NCBI GenBank assembly: GCA_036940085.1
Contig: JALLBK010000201.1
Span: 1 to 38,556, forward strand
DNA: 38,556 nt
Direction of reading: 5' to 3'
DNA from: Discostella pseudostelligera
Lineage: Eukaryota > Bacillariophyta > Thalassiosirophyceae > Thalassiosirales > Thalassiosiraceae
The notes under the pieces are model-generated. The model was not told the DNA's origin. It saw nothing but the letters and a program-made list of their open reading frames with translations, and did not search any database. Below are positions 1-9,967 of this stretch, piece by piece (the stretch's first letter is position 1; each line of letters starts with the position of its first letter). The translations under genes and the position numbers were made by a program.

Positions 1-571
1 TATACTTTTAGGAATAACATTAATAGGATAGGATATTCATCACAACTCATTTGTTAGAGCCCCATTAATGCTCAAGTCGAAGATATTGGCATTTTTTTAT
101 TCGGATCATAAAGTCCATCTATGGCGATGGGAAAAAGGGAAAGACAGCGAAGGCAAGTAAATGAGAGATGATGACAATATTGAGGAGATAAACAAAGCTT
201 CACATAGTATACCTATCCTTACCTGATGCTGGCTTGTTCTTCCTAATCATAATCATCCACAAATACTCTTGCAGTCATGATGCTCGCGACAATGAAGTGT
301 CGATGAGCCAAAAAGAGGAATTATGAGCTCGATAGTGATGGAGAGTGGTTAGTGATGGGTGGGTGTGATGCTCAATGAAGAGGTGAGAGGATGCGACGAG
401 GGTGATGATGATTCGAAGCAACTATTTTAGAATGCTAGTGTGGGTTTAGGGGGCTGTTGTGGATTCGAGATAGAGATACGATAGATAGAGATAAACGATT
501 AGTTGATAGATATGTCAGATTACTGATGTTGTTTGCATTGCTTAGTACAGTGTTAGTGATTATTATTATTC
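1..571. other. 3' flank of the membrane-protein gene, no gene seen
   Basis: This stretch lies downstream of the stop codon of the leftmost gene. I see no convincing coding frame and no RNA gene. Positions about 465-512 hold loose GATA/GATAGA-type simple sequence. It may include 3' UTR. Confidence 0.5.
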
Positions 572-3223
572 TCATCGCCTTGAAATGAACTTGTTCTGTC
601 TTTCGACAAAGTCAAACACCAAATCCAACATCTGATCATAACAGTACGACGCAAATGGAAAACACGCAAGTAACAGGTGAAAGAAAAGACTTGGGCCAAC
701 CCTGGTGGCATGACCAATGGTTCGTTTCACGAACTGAGTAATAGTGGCCATGGTCGGGTTAACGATTAGCTGCAAGCCAATTCCAGGGAATATGTATCTT
801 TCAAAGATAGGCTTCGCAACAAGTGTTCCCGACGATGTTAATTCTCCGGTGAAGAATGTGATGAAAACATCGAGAAAGAAGATTGTGTTCACCATCGGTA
901 CCAGCAGGATGGCAAATATGTGTGCCGTCAGCTCCCAGGAAGAGGCTAAGCACGCTAAATCGCCAAGGCTATTGTCAATCATAACGGGGACGAATATCGA
1001 TGAAGCCGCTACCTTCTTTCCCTTGTCTCCGCACTTGGACACCGATGATGCCGTCAGAACCCGTACAATGAATTCGTACAGAGGCATCTTCTTCAATTCT
1101 CCCGAAAGCATAGGTGCGAAAATCTGAGAAGATATTTCCAGTGCCACACATGCCACCGCAAAGTATTTCCACCCAACGGCGAACGATGTCTTGGGAGAGA
1201 GGAGGAGTCTCCTCTTGAGCTTTCGTGACGACTCTCGGTGATGCGTGATGTTACTTCTGTCGGCTATTGATACTTGACTTCTCATCTTGCGTTGGCTGTC
1301 GAGAATTGCCATTCTGTCCAACCTCGATCTTGATAATAGTTCCTCCTCCACAAGCTTTCTTCGAATCTTACAGGCTAATTTCAAGTTGGAATTCGCTCTT
1401 TGTGGAGCCATTAGGGCATATCGTCGTTGAGCCTTTTGTTCTCTCCTTTCAAGATAGCGACGTTGCAGTGTCCGAACAGCCCGTTCCAACTTGGATTGTT
1501 GACTAAATGCATCAATCAACTCATTCCATCGTTTCCGAGCAGCCTTTGAAGCATTGTGCTGTCGACGCCTTTGGAACATATCAAGTACATGTCCACGAAA
1601 CTTATTACATGTCCCGAAGAGTGGTGCAAAGAAACTCGCATATCGTATGACCTTCAGTAGCTTGCGCAATCGACCACGAAAGGCCAGTGGACGTATAATT
1701 GCTAATAAAATCTCTCGCATGACGCGACCTTGGATCTTCGACATGAGAATCAACTTGGTCTTCTTGTACAAGATTTTTACAACAAGTTCCAATGTCGAAT
1801 ATCGAGGACTGGAGATATGAAAAATGCGACGCGGAAACCTTCTCTTCGTCACTCGCCTCTCGATGAAGAAGCAGAACTTGTTGCTGTTATTGTATTGATT
1901 GGATGAATCGGATCCTCCGCAATCTTTGAAGATGGGAAGTAATGCCAACCAACATGACGCAACCACGAGAAAATACATGAGCAACTGCAACGACGACAAA
2001 ATCGTCGTTCGATTACAGTACTGTCTCCTCTTCTTCTTGGATACATCCCATGCACAAATCAACCCTCGAATGCCGAAGGCAAGTCCAAATCCAACATGGA
2101 ACATATCCACTCCCCGTTCTGTCATGATCGAAATGAAATCAAAGACCATACCCAATGGTGAGTAGAGGTAGCCGTAATAGTCTTGAACTTCAAAGAGTAC
2201 TAATACCAGTAGGATAACATGTGAGGTGAAGATGAGGAAACGATGGATGTTGCTTCGATGGTATTGAGAAGGTGGGAGTGTCGGAGGATGGTGTGAATGA
2301 GCTGATGCAGGAGATGATGCATCCACAACATCTGTGCTGGTTGATATCGTTGAAGAAGTTGCCATCGATTCTGTTCTTTTCACCATCTCCCGAACTTGTG
2401 TTCCGACATGATCAACATCGTTACCTCTGTTCGTAGTAGTACCACACATTCCATCTTTGGTAAACAATCTCGTTCGTCGCGGCTGTTGTTGTTGACGTTC
2501 CTGGAGCAATAGCCTTCGTCGTAGTTCTGTTTTGCATTGATGTAATTTTGGTGCTGCTACTTCTTCTGCTGCTACTACTGATGATGAAGCTGCCACTCTT
2601 GCATCAACACTTGAAGAAGATTGGAGACGAGATTGCGAAGGTGTATTGTACCTTGCATCAACAACAGTATTGGTAGATTTCCTATGATCATCGATACGGC
2701 TCATTGCCGATTTTGAAGGTAGCTGTCCAACACCTGCGGTGGTGTCTCTACGTTGCAGAAGTGCAGCACGACGATTCGTCACCACCTGCTTTGATATTTT
2801 GTTCGAGAAGATGGACGATGGTTTCAAGCCATTCGGGCAGGAATTTTCATCAGCACCAGTATACTTATTGTTGTTGGTGTTGCTGGCGGCGATATCGGTA
2901 GCTAATGCTAACGATGCAGACTTGCTTGCTTTGTATTGGCGATTGTTTTCATGTGTTTTCTCCGTAGTAGAATTGGTACTGGTATATTTGACACTATCTG
3001 AAACGACTGCTGCTGCAGGTCGTAGCGACGGCGATTGTTTGGTAGTAGTACTACTAATGTTGGCCATTTTTATTTGCTTCGATACAATATTGTTGGGACA
3101 AGAGTTTTCAGAGATACCAATGGCGGTAGCAAGCTTCTTCTCTGCTGTACATCTCCGCAACGACGCAGTGGCATCGTCGTCGGCATGGCACCACTCTCGC
3201 TGTCGGCAGCGGTAGGAAGTCAT
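572..3223 (-). CDS. Multi-pass membrane protein with ion-channel-like C-terminal helices
   Basis: One uninterrupted frame encodes up to 883 residues. The first third is Ser/Thr/Asn-rich low complexity. Hydrophobic helices begin near residue 326 (run FLIFTSHVILLVLVLFEV), followed by more helices to about 440. A basic, helical cytosolic stretch (about 490-660) includes an IQ-like segment with motif LQRRYLERREQKAQRR. Near 676-700 the sequence LSPKTSFAVGWKYF resembles the start of S1 in cyclic-nucleotide-gated/KCNH-type channels. Near 778-815, FFLDVFITFFTGE followed by GTLV and a YI..G segment resembles S2-S3 of that superfamily (DxxxxFxTG...G.LV). No pore signature or cyclic-nucleotide-binding domain follows; the protein ends about 70 residues later. 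The first Met is at 3223. An alternative Met lies at 3067 (residue 53), but the hexapeptide ENSCPN occurs on both sides of it, which favours the longer form. The channel relationship is inference from motif shape. Confidence 0.75.
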   Translation of the reverse strand: MTSYRCRQREWCHADDDATASLRRCTAEKKLATAIGISENSCPNNIVSKQIKMANISSTTTKQSPSLRPAAAVVSDSVKYTSTNSTTEKTHENNRQYKASKSASLALATDIAASNTNNNKYTGADENSCPNGLKPSSIFSNKISKQVVTNRRAALLQRRDTTAGVGQLPSKSAMSRIDDHRKSTNTVVDARYNTPSQSRLQSSSSVDARVAASSSVVAAEEVAAPKLHQCKTELRRRLLLQERQQQQPRRTRLFTKDGMCGTTTNRGNDVDHVGTQVREMVKRTESMATSSTISTSTDVVDASSPASAHSHHPPTLPPSQYHRSNIHRFLIFTSHVILLVLVLFEVQDYYGYLYSPLGMVFDFISIMTERGVDMFHVGFGLAFGIRGLICAWDVSKKKRRQYCNRTTILSSLQLLMYFLVVASCWLALLPIFKDCGGSDSSNQYNNSNKFCFFIERRVTKRRFPRRIFHISSPRYSTLELVVKILYKKTKLILMSKIQGRVMREILLAIIRPLAFRGRLRKLLKVIRYASFFAPLFGTCNKFRGHVLDMFQRRRQHNASKAARKRWNELIDAFSQQSKLERAVRTLQRRYLERREQKAQRRYALMAPQRANSNLKLACKIRRKLVEEELLSRSRLDRMAILDSQRKMRSQVSIADRSNITHHRESSRKLKRRLLLSPKTSFAVGWKYFAVACVALEISSQIFAPMLSGELKKMPLYEFIVRVLTASSVSKCGDKGKKVAASSIFVPVMIDNSLGDLACLASSWELTAHIFAILLVPMVNTIFFLDVFITFFTGELTSSGTLVAKPIFERYIFPGIGLQLIVNPTMATITQFVKRTIGHATRVGPSLFFHLLLACFPFASYCYDQMLDLVFDFVERQNKFISRR

Positions 3224-3848
3224 TGATTTGAATTGCAGACCGTGTTTGTGGTTTACCTATCATCGATCTGTATCTATCTGTCCATCCTGGGTCTAATTTA
3301 TGGAAGCGGAGTAATAATGAATTATAGGAAACAGTACAGTAAGATCCCCTTCTCGTTCCCTTCCCACATTGTTTGTTGGAAGGAACTTTCCTTTCTCAAA
3401 TTGCAGAACTTCAAATATTGTACTATTCCTTTGTATGTAGAATGGGAAGGAGTTCGGAAAAGGGGCGCACTTTCTTGTGTATCGGAATTTTACAAGAAGA
3501 GAGATGGTTTTGTGTGTGTGTGGAGAGAGCCGGCGCGGCGGAGGCGAAGAGCAGCAACAACTACAAGCACAAGAGCATGACCATGGGCCATGGACAAAAA
3601 GTGCCGACGCCATGCCTACGCCGGCAATCTTTGCTGAGCAATACGACTTGTTGGACCCATTGAGGACTTGACAGGTCACAACACGGCAGCCTGTCGGCAC
3701 GATCGTAGGCGGGTGAGAACGGAACTATCTAGCGCTTTCCAGTGGCCATCGGTAGCTGACGGCGTAGAGGTAGAGCGAGGGGACACTTAATTTATTTCGT
3801 CGACAGGTGCAACAACCACCTCCATCAATCAATTTATTACTCTAGCAA
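3224..3848. other. Divergent intergenic/promoter region
   Basis: It separates the divergent starts at 3223 (-) and 3849 (+) and should hold both promoters. Short overlapping frames exist on both strands, but none has recognisable composition or motifs. It includes a GTGTGTGTGTG run near 3512. No E2F-type decamer was found here. Confidence 0.5.
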
Positions 3849-5705
3849 ATGATGGTAGCCGACGATTGCATCTCCCTCCGGGCACGGGTACGCAAATCCC
3901 CCCGTGCAATTGATCCAGAATTTGATGTCTGTCAAGAGATGATTGTGAGCTTTGTCATGGTGCACCACAAACAGCAGCTGCAGCACTCTACCAGCAACTG
4001 TAACAGCAGCTCCAAGAGCCCAGCATCGCAAATTAACGGACCATCATTGTTATTAACGCCAATCCCCACAATGATGATGTCACGAACCCGATCATTAAGT
4101 TTGACTGGCATGATGATGTCAACGACTACAACACCGGTGAATAAATTGCAGCGATCAATTGGGAGTGGGGGCACAATTACTACATCAACATTTGCATCAC
4201 CTGATAAGGAGGGTGGCAGTATGGTGGACGTGCCATTGGATGACAAGGAGGACGGTGGTGTGGAGGGAGAGAATATTGAATTGATGGAAAAGGGTGGCAG
4301 TAACAACATCAAGCTGAATGGGTTGCCACCGACGCAACCCCCTACTACAATCTCCTCCGCTCTTCAACAACAACAAAATCACCCATTGCGTTATCCCTCT
4401 CCATTAGTTATGCATCGCTCCTCTTCCGGAGCATCCTCTACCAACATTAGCACCTCATTAAGTGACCCACAACCAGGTGGTGGAGGTAGTAGTGTACGAA
4501 GTCGTAGTCGATCACGAAGTCGAACAGGGAGCATTCCAAATAGTCGACGATTACGAAGTTTGGGAGCCGCGATGGTATTTGCATCTGCTGCTTCGTCTTC
4601 TTTGGGGAATAGTCACAACAGCAGCAATCAAACAAAACGAAGTAGTAGCCTTCCTAACCAACAGTGTGAAAATAATTGGGAAGGGGGACAAGAGTCCGTT
4701 GGTGAAGGTGCTGGAGGGGATGTGAGTACTGTCGAGCCAATTACAATACCATTGAGAGATGTATTGGGAGTTGACGAGGAGGTGCCTCATCAAATGAAAA
4801 GAAGTGAAAGTAATAGTGGCGGCGGGGGTGGCAGTAATACTGGATGTGGCAACAACTCTGAATTCTACTCATCTGCTGCAAGTGATATCGGTGTAGCCAA
4901 GGCTGCGGCAACCACTCCATCTACTCTTGCGTCGGTAAATCCTCAGCATCCACTTCTATCCTCTCCACCTCCCTCCACCACCCACAGTGGACGACCATCC
5001 CATCGAATATTCTTACATACGCTCTCGTCTGGTTATTTGGAATTTAGTCTGGACAATGCCAACTCACATGATAGTTTCATGGCGTACCTGAAGGCACATT
5101 TACCATCGGATCGTATTCCATGTCGCAACAATAACAGCATTGGCTCCTCATCCTACATTTCGTCATCGGCTCCAACGAAGGTAACAAATCATGTTGGTGG
5201 AGTGGGAATGTTACGGACTATGGTCTTGACCCCGACAAAAGAGTTGCCGAGTAATTTGAGCGGTACTACTACTTCGACAGTAGCAACAACAACAAGTGGT
5301 AGTGGTGACAATCTCACAGCACATCATTTCCAGCAGCAGCAAGCACGGCCCACCCCTCCACCCACTCCAACCATCGCACCCTCCAGCAGTGCCTCCGTGT
5401 GCAGTAATCGAATTGACAAACTCCATTCAAAAATGATGCATCAACGATTACATTATGAAAAGAATTCACGTCCTCCGATAGTACGGATGAAGGAACGTAT
5501 GGTGAATTGGATGTCGACCGTTATTGATTGTGGATGTTGTTTTGATACTACCGTCGTGGCACCCTTGGAGACGGTGAATAGCGTTAGTGTCGGTGAAACT
5601 ACTCCTAAAACCAAGACGTTGAAAAAGAGAGGAATTGGTGGGTTGAGCTTTGAGGTGGAGAGTTGTGTTAGTTCACCAACACCGAATTTGAGCTTTGAGC
5701 GGTAA
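3849..5705 (+). CDS. Low-complexity protein of unknown function with a short ordered core
   Basis: A single frame of 618 residues, starting at the first ATG after an in-frame gap and ending at TAA 5705. Most of the protein is Ser/Thr/Gly/Gln low complexity. It has an RS-type run (RSRSRSRSRTGS) near residue 217 and several poly-Gly and poly-Ser tracts. Two stretches look ordered. Residues about 383-425 contain GYLEFSLDNANSHDSF and then AYLKAHLP, which reads like part of a small beta-strand-plus-helix domain, possibly PH-like; I cannot name it. Residues about 530-590 contain a basic helix and the pair CGCCFD. No signal peptide or membrane segment was seen. The gene converges on the next gene with 92 bp between stops. 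Function unknown. Confidence 0.7.
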   Translation: MMVADDCISLRARVRKSPRAIDPEFDVCQEMIVSFVMVHHKQQLQHSTSNCNSSSKSPASQINGPSLLLTPIPTMMMSRTRSLSLTGMMMSTTTTPVNKLQRSIGSGGTITTSTFASPDKEGGSMVDVPLDDKEDGGVEGENIELMEKGGSNNIKLNGLPPTQPPTTISSALQQQQNHPLRYPSPLVMHRSSSGASSTNISTSLSDPQPGGGGSSVRSRSRSRSRTGSIPNSRRLRSLGAAMVFASAASSSLGNSHNSSNQTKRSSSLPNQQCENNWEGGQESVGEGAGGDVSTVEPITIPLRDVLGVDEEVPHQMKRSESNSGGGGGSNTGCGNNSEFYSSAASDIGVAKAAATTPSTLASVNPQHPLLSSPPPSTTHSGRPSHRIFLHTLSSGYLEFSLDNANSHDSFMAYLKAHLPSDRIPCRNNNSIGSSSYISSSAPTKVTNHVGGVGMLRTMVLTPTKELPSNLSGTTTSTVATTTSGSGDNLTAHHFQQQQARPTPPPTPTIAPSSSASVCSNRIDKLHSKMMHQRLHYEKNSRPPIVRMKERMVNWMSTVIDCGCCFDTTVVAPLETVNSVSVGETTPKTKTLKKRGIGGLSFEVESCVSSPTPNLSFER

Positions 5706-5797
5706 TGCTCGTGATCGCAATTATTTCATGTTCTATTCGTAACTGATATAATATTTTATGTGTAATGATCCGATGAACGACAATTAGAAACACCCCT

Positions 5798-8700
5798 TCA
5801 AGAGAAATTGAATTCATCGAAATCATATGCCGCCGAAATCTTGCTCTTCGTCCTCTTTTTCGAAAAGGTCTTAGTTGGCTTGTTGATCACAGCACTGCCG
5901 CGATAACTAAACCCACCCACAAATGGAAGGAGGGAGGTTAGAGTCGATCGTTTCTCTGGTTGGGATAGTTCCATCATGTTGTCGTCGAGCCCGAAGAGAC
6001 TATCCTCCTCACTGTGATGTGCGGTTGCTGTTGGGACAGTCACGGAAGTTCCAAGCAAGCAGTCATATCTATTGGAAGTGCTTCGATGATCGACTGCATT
6101 CGCTTCTGTACTATTAGCATCAAGCCAGTCATAGTTGCATTTGACAACGGGGGTACGATCCTCCTTCGGCGTGACCCTACTTGGCTCGGCGGTTGGTGCA
6201 GCCGTGATGGGCTTGATACGGTTGGCTTCCTTTTGACGTTTACTCCTCCTTGGGCTGGTAGAAGTGTCCGTCATGTCTAATTGATCTCGTTTCCTCGAAG
6301 CTTTCATCGTTGATGGCTTGGCTTCACTTCCCTTATGCGTTTGATGAATTCTCTTCGTATTGGGTGTCTTGTCGTTGACGACGCGGTTATGGGAACTATT
6401 GATTGTCCTAGAAGTAATGTTCACAAGAGCTTGGTTTGGAGAATGACCATAAGCCTTGCGTTTCGACTCTTTCGAAGTGGATGTTATGGAACTCTTCATA
6501 GTTGGCTTTGGTTCATTTGATGAAGCATTCACGACTACTTTGACTTTCGAAATGGAACCATTTGAGAAAGCAGCAATCAGTGCACTACTTTGTTCGGGAG
6601 GACCACCACCGGATTCCGGGCTGTTATCGACCAGCTTTTGAAGCTCTGATTTCAACGTAGGACTAGGAGAATTATCATGAAGGATATCGTTGTCCAATTT
6701 CAATTCCGATTCGACATCTCGACGCGAGTGACCAGACGATGGTCCCGGAAGCTTGTTCTTGGCATAGTTGTTTTTGAGTGGAGTTGCCTTTCGAGAAAAT
6801 GGCGTTGTCCATGTCGACATGCTACTACGAGGAACTGGCGTCAAAGATGTGATGTTGCTGTCTTCTACATGCTCGCAAGGAGTATAGTCTTTCGATAAAC
6901 CGAGTCTGGGGTTGGATGAGTCCGTTGCCTTCCGATTGTCCATATTGCTCTTCATAGGCGTAACATCGGAGTGGCATTGTGCAGCGGTGAAAAACTCGCA
7001 CGCCAGTGGTTCGTTGCCAAGAGTGTCGTGTCGAATGATTGGGCTGTTCACACGAGCACATGCATCCGTATCATCGAGAGTATCATTCCGAATGGATCCT
7101 GATGTAGAATTCACACTTCCGATCGTGGTACCGCCGACACTTCCGAAAGTGGTACCACCGACACTTCCGATAGTGGTACCGCCGAAGCTACCCAGATGAG
7201 TACTTTCTGCAACTGCGAGAGCATTTTGAATGTCACTTTCAACGCCACCGACAATGAACGCATTCTTCACACCACAAATCCACTGCTGAAAATCGCTCTT
7301 GGCTGTATCTACCATCCCGACGATCGTTTGCAACAAATGCTGTCGAGTCTCAGTTTCAATCAAGCTACGGATGACAGACGGAAGCTGCACCTTCGCTTGC
7401 TCATGCACCTGCAGCGCAATAGCATCGACAGCTCGACAGCTCTCTTGACGCAATTCATTCATCGACGTATTGACCAAGGTACGGATTGTCATCTCGTGAT
7501 CATGTGCGCTAGAAGCCATATTGGTCGAGTAGGTGTCCATCGACGTTTGCAGAGAACCGTGCTTGATTTCCATCGATTGTTGTAGAGCCTCCAGCTTGGC
7601 ATACTCTTCCTGGATTTCCCGACGGGCGCGTTTGTTTATATCGTGAAACTCTTGCTTGGTTTTTTCAAGTTGTTCTAGCTGGTACTTTAGCTCGCGTGTG
7701 GCTATGAGAACTTCATCGGTTTTGTCAGTATGGCCGCGATGGGAGATGTTCGTATCATTGACGATGTCGTCGTTATTGCGCACGCTGTTGGTTTCATTCC
7801 TCTCGGCGGGTGTCTCGAGCAACGGATTCGATGCATTCTCACTATTGCGAACAACAGTAGGTTCAGCCGCTTCAGTCCTCGAGATGTTGGACCGATCGTC
7901 ATCCGCTGCAACCGATGAAGGCATGACAGTCAATGAAGTAGAACATGGTTTGGTAGTAGAATTCATATTGAGATTGACATTCCGCCCCTCCACTGAAGGC
8001 GCTGCGTGCATTTGAGCAACATTCGGAAACTGATTCGGGACAGCTGAAGATGATGCAAGTGAAGACTGGCCAAGCATTGGCGTCGGTGAGTATGCAGAAG
8101 TACGCCGCATCGATGATAACAATGGAGCTCCAACATTGGATCCGATAGCACTCTGAACACGTCCCTTCCGAAAAGGAGTCAATGCCACCAAACTTGATGA
8201 AGTTCGGACGGCCATACTTCGCATACTTCGAAGCGCTTGGGATGGGTTGGATAACGAGGCTAACGTGCCGGATATGGCACCCATGGTTCGAATTGCCGTA
8301 CCTCTCGAAGAGTATCGATTACCATGCTCACGTAGGTTTGGAATGTTTGAGAGGCAACACGGAGTGCGAAGTTGTGAAGCCTGATGCTGCGGTTGCTGTT
8401 TCGGATTCGGAGTGTGGGAGAACTTGGGTAGACGTTGCGACATTACTCCATCTCCTGCCACGGATAACAATGGCTGACTCGAAAGGATAGAATGATTGTC
8501 CTCGCCATCATCCCTCGAAACTTGTCGAACAGAATGCTCACTTTCACGCGAAGTAGTGCGCTTCACCGAAGACATTCCTGGCTGGCTGCTCGATGGCCTG
8601 CTCCCACCATTCGACGATGAACGATGGTACTGAGAAAGCAGGGTTTGGCTCGACTTCAAACTATTGGCATCAACATTGTCATGGAAGTGTGATTGCTGCT

Positions 8701-9322
8701 GCTTCTGCTGTCTACTGGGAGCGCTGCTATTGAAATGACGATCATGGACTTGATCATTCAAAACTACTCTCTCTTTCCCTCGGCTGCTGCTCGACACTCC
8801 TCCGTTGCCATGAATACCCGCCGAGCGATTGCTATTGGAATTGGCCCGGTGTGCTGGTGCAATGCTACGACCTCCTGCCAAACTACTGCTGCGGTGCGAA
8901 CGGATGGATCGGACAGAAGGCCCGTCACTCAATTGACTGAGTGTCACTTGTGAAAAGTTTCGATCTTCCCGTTGTCTTTGGGCATGGATGGATCCGTCGA
9001 TTGGAAAATTCTCGTCGTCGTCGTCGGCCTCATCGTCGTCGTTGTACCCTTGGAAGATTTCATCGCCGTAGAAGCCTGGTTGACGATTCTGAGATTGCTG
9101 ATGTTGATGTTGTCGATGAGGCTGCTTTGTCTGAGAAAAGCGAGCAATTCCACCCGCTCCACCGCCGACGCCACTATTCTGATCGCGTCGTTGGACACCG
9201 CGGCTGTCATCGACGGCATTGTCACCCCGCGATTGATGATGGCTTCTGGTACTAGATCGCTGCTGTTGGCCGCCGAAGGTCCCGGGGCGGGGGTTGAGAA
9301 TCGCCCTGGCGTAGAATGACAT
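5798..9322 (-). CDS. Large Ser-rich coiled-coil protein, probably nuclear
   Basis: An uninterrupted frame of 1,174 residues, largely disordered (Ser, Asn, Gln, His). Residues about 529-640 form a heptad-rich helix (ELKYQLEQLEKTKQEF, then EEYAKLEALQQSM), a good coiled-coil candidate. Near 713-736 an 8-residue unit of the type GSVGGTTI is repeated three times. The C-terminal third is rich in basic clusters such as RRSKRQK (about residue 1020) and KTFSKKRTKSK near the end, which look like nuclear localisation signals. The last residues are acidic-aromatic (AYDFDEFNFS). A perfect E2F-type decamer lies 206 bp upstream of the ATG. The coiled coil, basic tail and possible E2F control suggest a chromosome or cell-cycle role, but this is inference; I recognise no family. 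Confidence 0.75.
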   Translation of the reverse strand: MSFYARAILNPRPGTFGGQQQRSSTRSHHQSRGDNAVDDSRGVQRRDQNSGVGGGAGGIARFSQTKQPHRQHQHQQSQNRQPGFYGDEIFQGYNDDDEADDDDENFPIDGSIHAQRQREDRNFSQVTLSQLSDGPSVRSIRSHRSSSLAGGRSIAPAHRANSNSNRSAGIHGNGGVSSSSRGKERVVLNDQVHDRHFNSSAPSRQQKQQQSHFHDNVDANSLKSSQTLLSQYHRSSSNGGSRPSSSQPGMSSVKRTTSRESEHSVRQVSRDDGEDNHSILSSQPLLSVAGDGVMSQRLPKFSHTPNPKQQPQHQASQLRTPCCLSNIPNLREHGNRYSSRGTAIRTMGAISGTLASLSNPSQALRSMRSMAVRTSSSLVALTPFRKGRVQSAIGSNVGAPLLSSMRRTSAYSPTPMLGQSSLASSSAVPNQFPNVAQMHAAPSVEGRNVNLNMNSTTKPCSTSLTVMPSSVAADDDRSNISRTEAAEPTVVRNSENASNPLLETPAERNETNSVRNNDDIVNDTNISHRGHTDKTDEVLIATRELKYQLEQLEKTKQEFHDINKRARREIQEEYAKLEALQQSMEIKHGSLQTSMDTYSTNMASSAHDHEMTIRTLVNTSMNELRQESCRAVDAIALQVHEQAKVQLPSVIRSLIETETRQHLLQTIVGMVDTAKSDFQQWICGVKNAFIVGGVESDIQNALAVAESTHLGSFGGTTIGSVGGTTFGSVGGTTIGSVNSTSGSIRNDTLDDTDACARVNSPIIRHDTLGNEPLACEFFTAAQCHSDVTPMKSNMDNRKATDSSNPRLGLSKDYTPCEHVEDSNITSLTPVPRSSMSTWTTPFSRKATPLKNNYAKNKLPGPSSGHSRRDVESELKLDNDILHDNSPSPTLKSELQKLVDNSPESGGGPPEQSSALIAAFSNGSISKVKVVVNASSNEPKPTMKSSITSTSKESKRKAYGHSPNQALVNITSRTINSSHNRVVNDKTPNTKRIHQTHKGSEAKPSTMKASRKRDQLDMTDTSTSPRRSKRQKEANRIKPITAAPTAEPSRVTPKEDRTPVVKCNYDWLDANSTEANAVDHRSTSNRYDCLLGTSVTVPTATAHHSEEDSLFGLDDNMMELSQPEKRSTLTSLLPFVGGFSYRGSAVINKPTKTFSKKRTKSKISAAYDFDEFNFS
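7113..7184. repeat. 24-bp tandem repeat, three copies, within the coiled-coil gene
   Basis: Three adjacent 24-bp units (7113-7136, 7137-7160, 7161-7184), each containing CACTTCCGA and GGTACC. They encode an in-frame 8-residue repeat (GSVGGTT plus I or F) on the minus strand. Copies differ at about two or three positions, so the expansion is recent. Confidence 0.9.
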
Positions 9323-9967
9323 TATTGAATGTATTGGAGAGATGGATCCGGCTAGGTTGGTAGGGGTTGGTCAATGCTTTGAAAAGAATGCCATGGCCAT
9401 GGTCAAAAGCTGCGGCTGTGGCCGGCGGCGGCGATCTTTCGCGGCGGCCGCAGCGAAGCGACAAGATTTTGAAATGGAGTTCGCCAAAGTTTTTGCTTTC
9501 TATCGCTGATGGCTTTGTGTCAAACTCTCCCGCCAAATTTGGTGTCTCAGAAGTTTGGGGTTGACGCCATCTGGCGTGCGTTGGAATTAGTATGGGGCAA
9601 AGACGATGTCATCTCATAGCTGTACTGAAATTAAAGTTGAAAATAAAAGACTCTTGAAATCTCGTGAAGCACATTTTAACATTTAATATATATTTTATTT
9701 TTGAATTAATGTCATTTTCAGAAGCCTTTGTCATTGTGACCAGGCAAATACTGTGACTCAGGCTTCACCAAAAAATGTTCTGAACGGTCTCATCGTCTTC
9801 TCGGTTCACGAACGAACGGCAACACATCACCATGAACAAGCCACCAACGCCAACTCCGTCATTTCCACCAAACATCTGCATAGAGAGAACTGCATCCTCC
9901 ATCATCGCATTATTCACAGACATTCCCCGCATTCTATTCAGCATTCCATCCCGCTCCGACTACAACA
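9323..9967. other. Divergent intergenic region with one E2F-type site
   Basis: It lies between divergent starts at 9322 (-) and 9968 (+). It holds one perfect E2F-type decamer (9528-9537), a GC-rich block near 9420-9460 and an AT-rich block near 9676-9720. Overlapping short frames here look non-coding. Confidence 0.5.
9528..9537 (-). promoter_or_regulatory. E2F/DP-type site TCCCGCCAAA
   Basis: The top strand reads TCCCGCCAAA, the reverse complement of the E2F/DP consensus TTTGGCGGGA. It sits 206 bp upstream of the coiled-coil gene start on the minus strand and 430 bp upstream of the small mitochondrial protein gene. Known E2F biology suggests S-phase control; use here is inferred. Confidence 0.5.

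Noticed and set aside
3293..3700. Minus-strand frame of 135 codons between the first two genes
   Set aside because: Overlaps other short frames, Cys/Ser/Pro runs come from simple sequence on the other strand, and it shows no domain.
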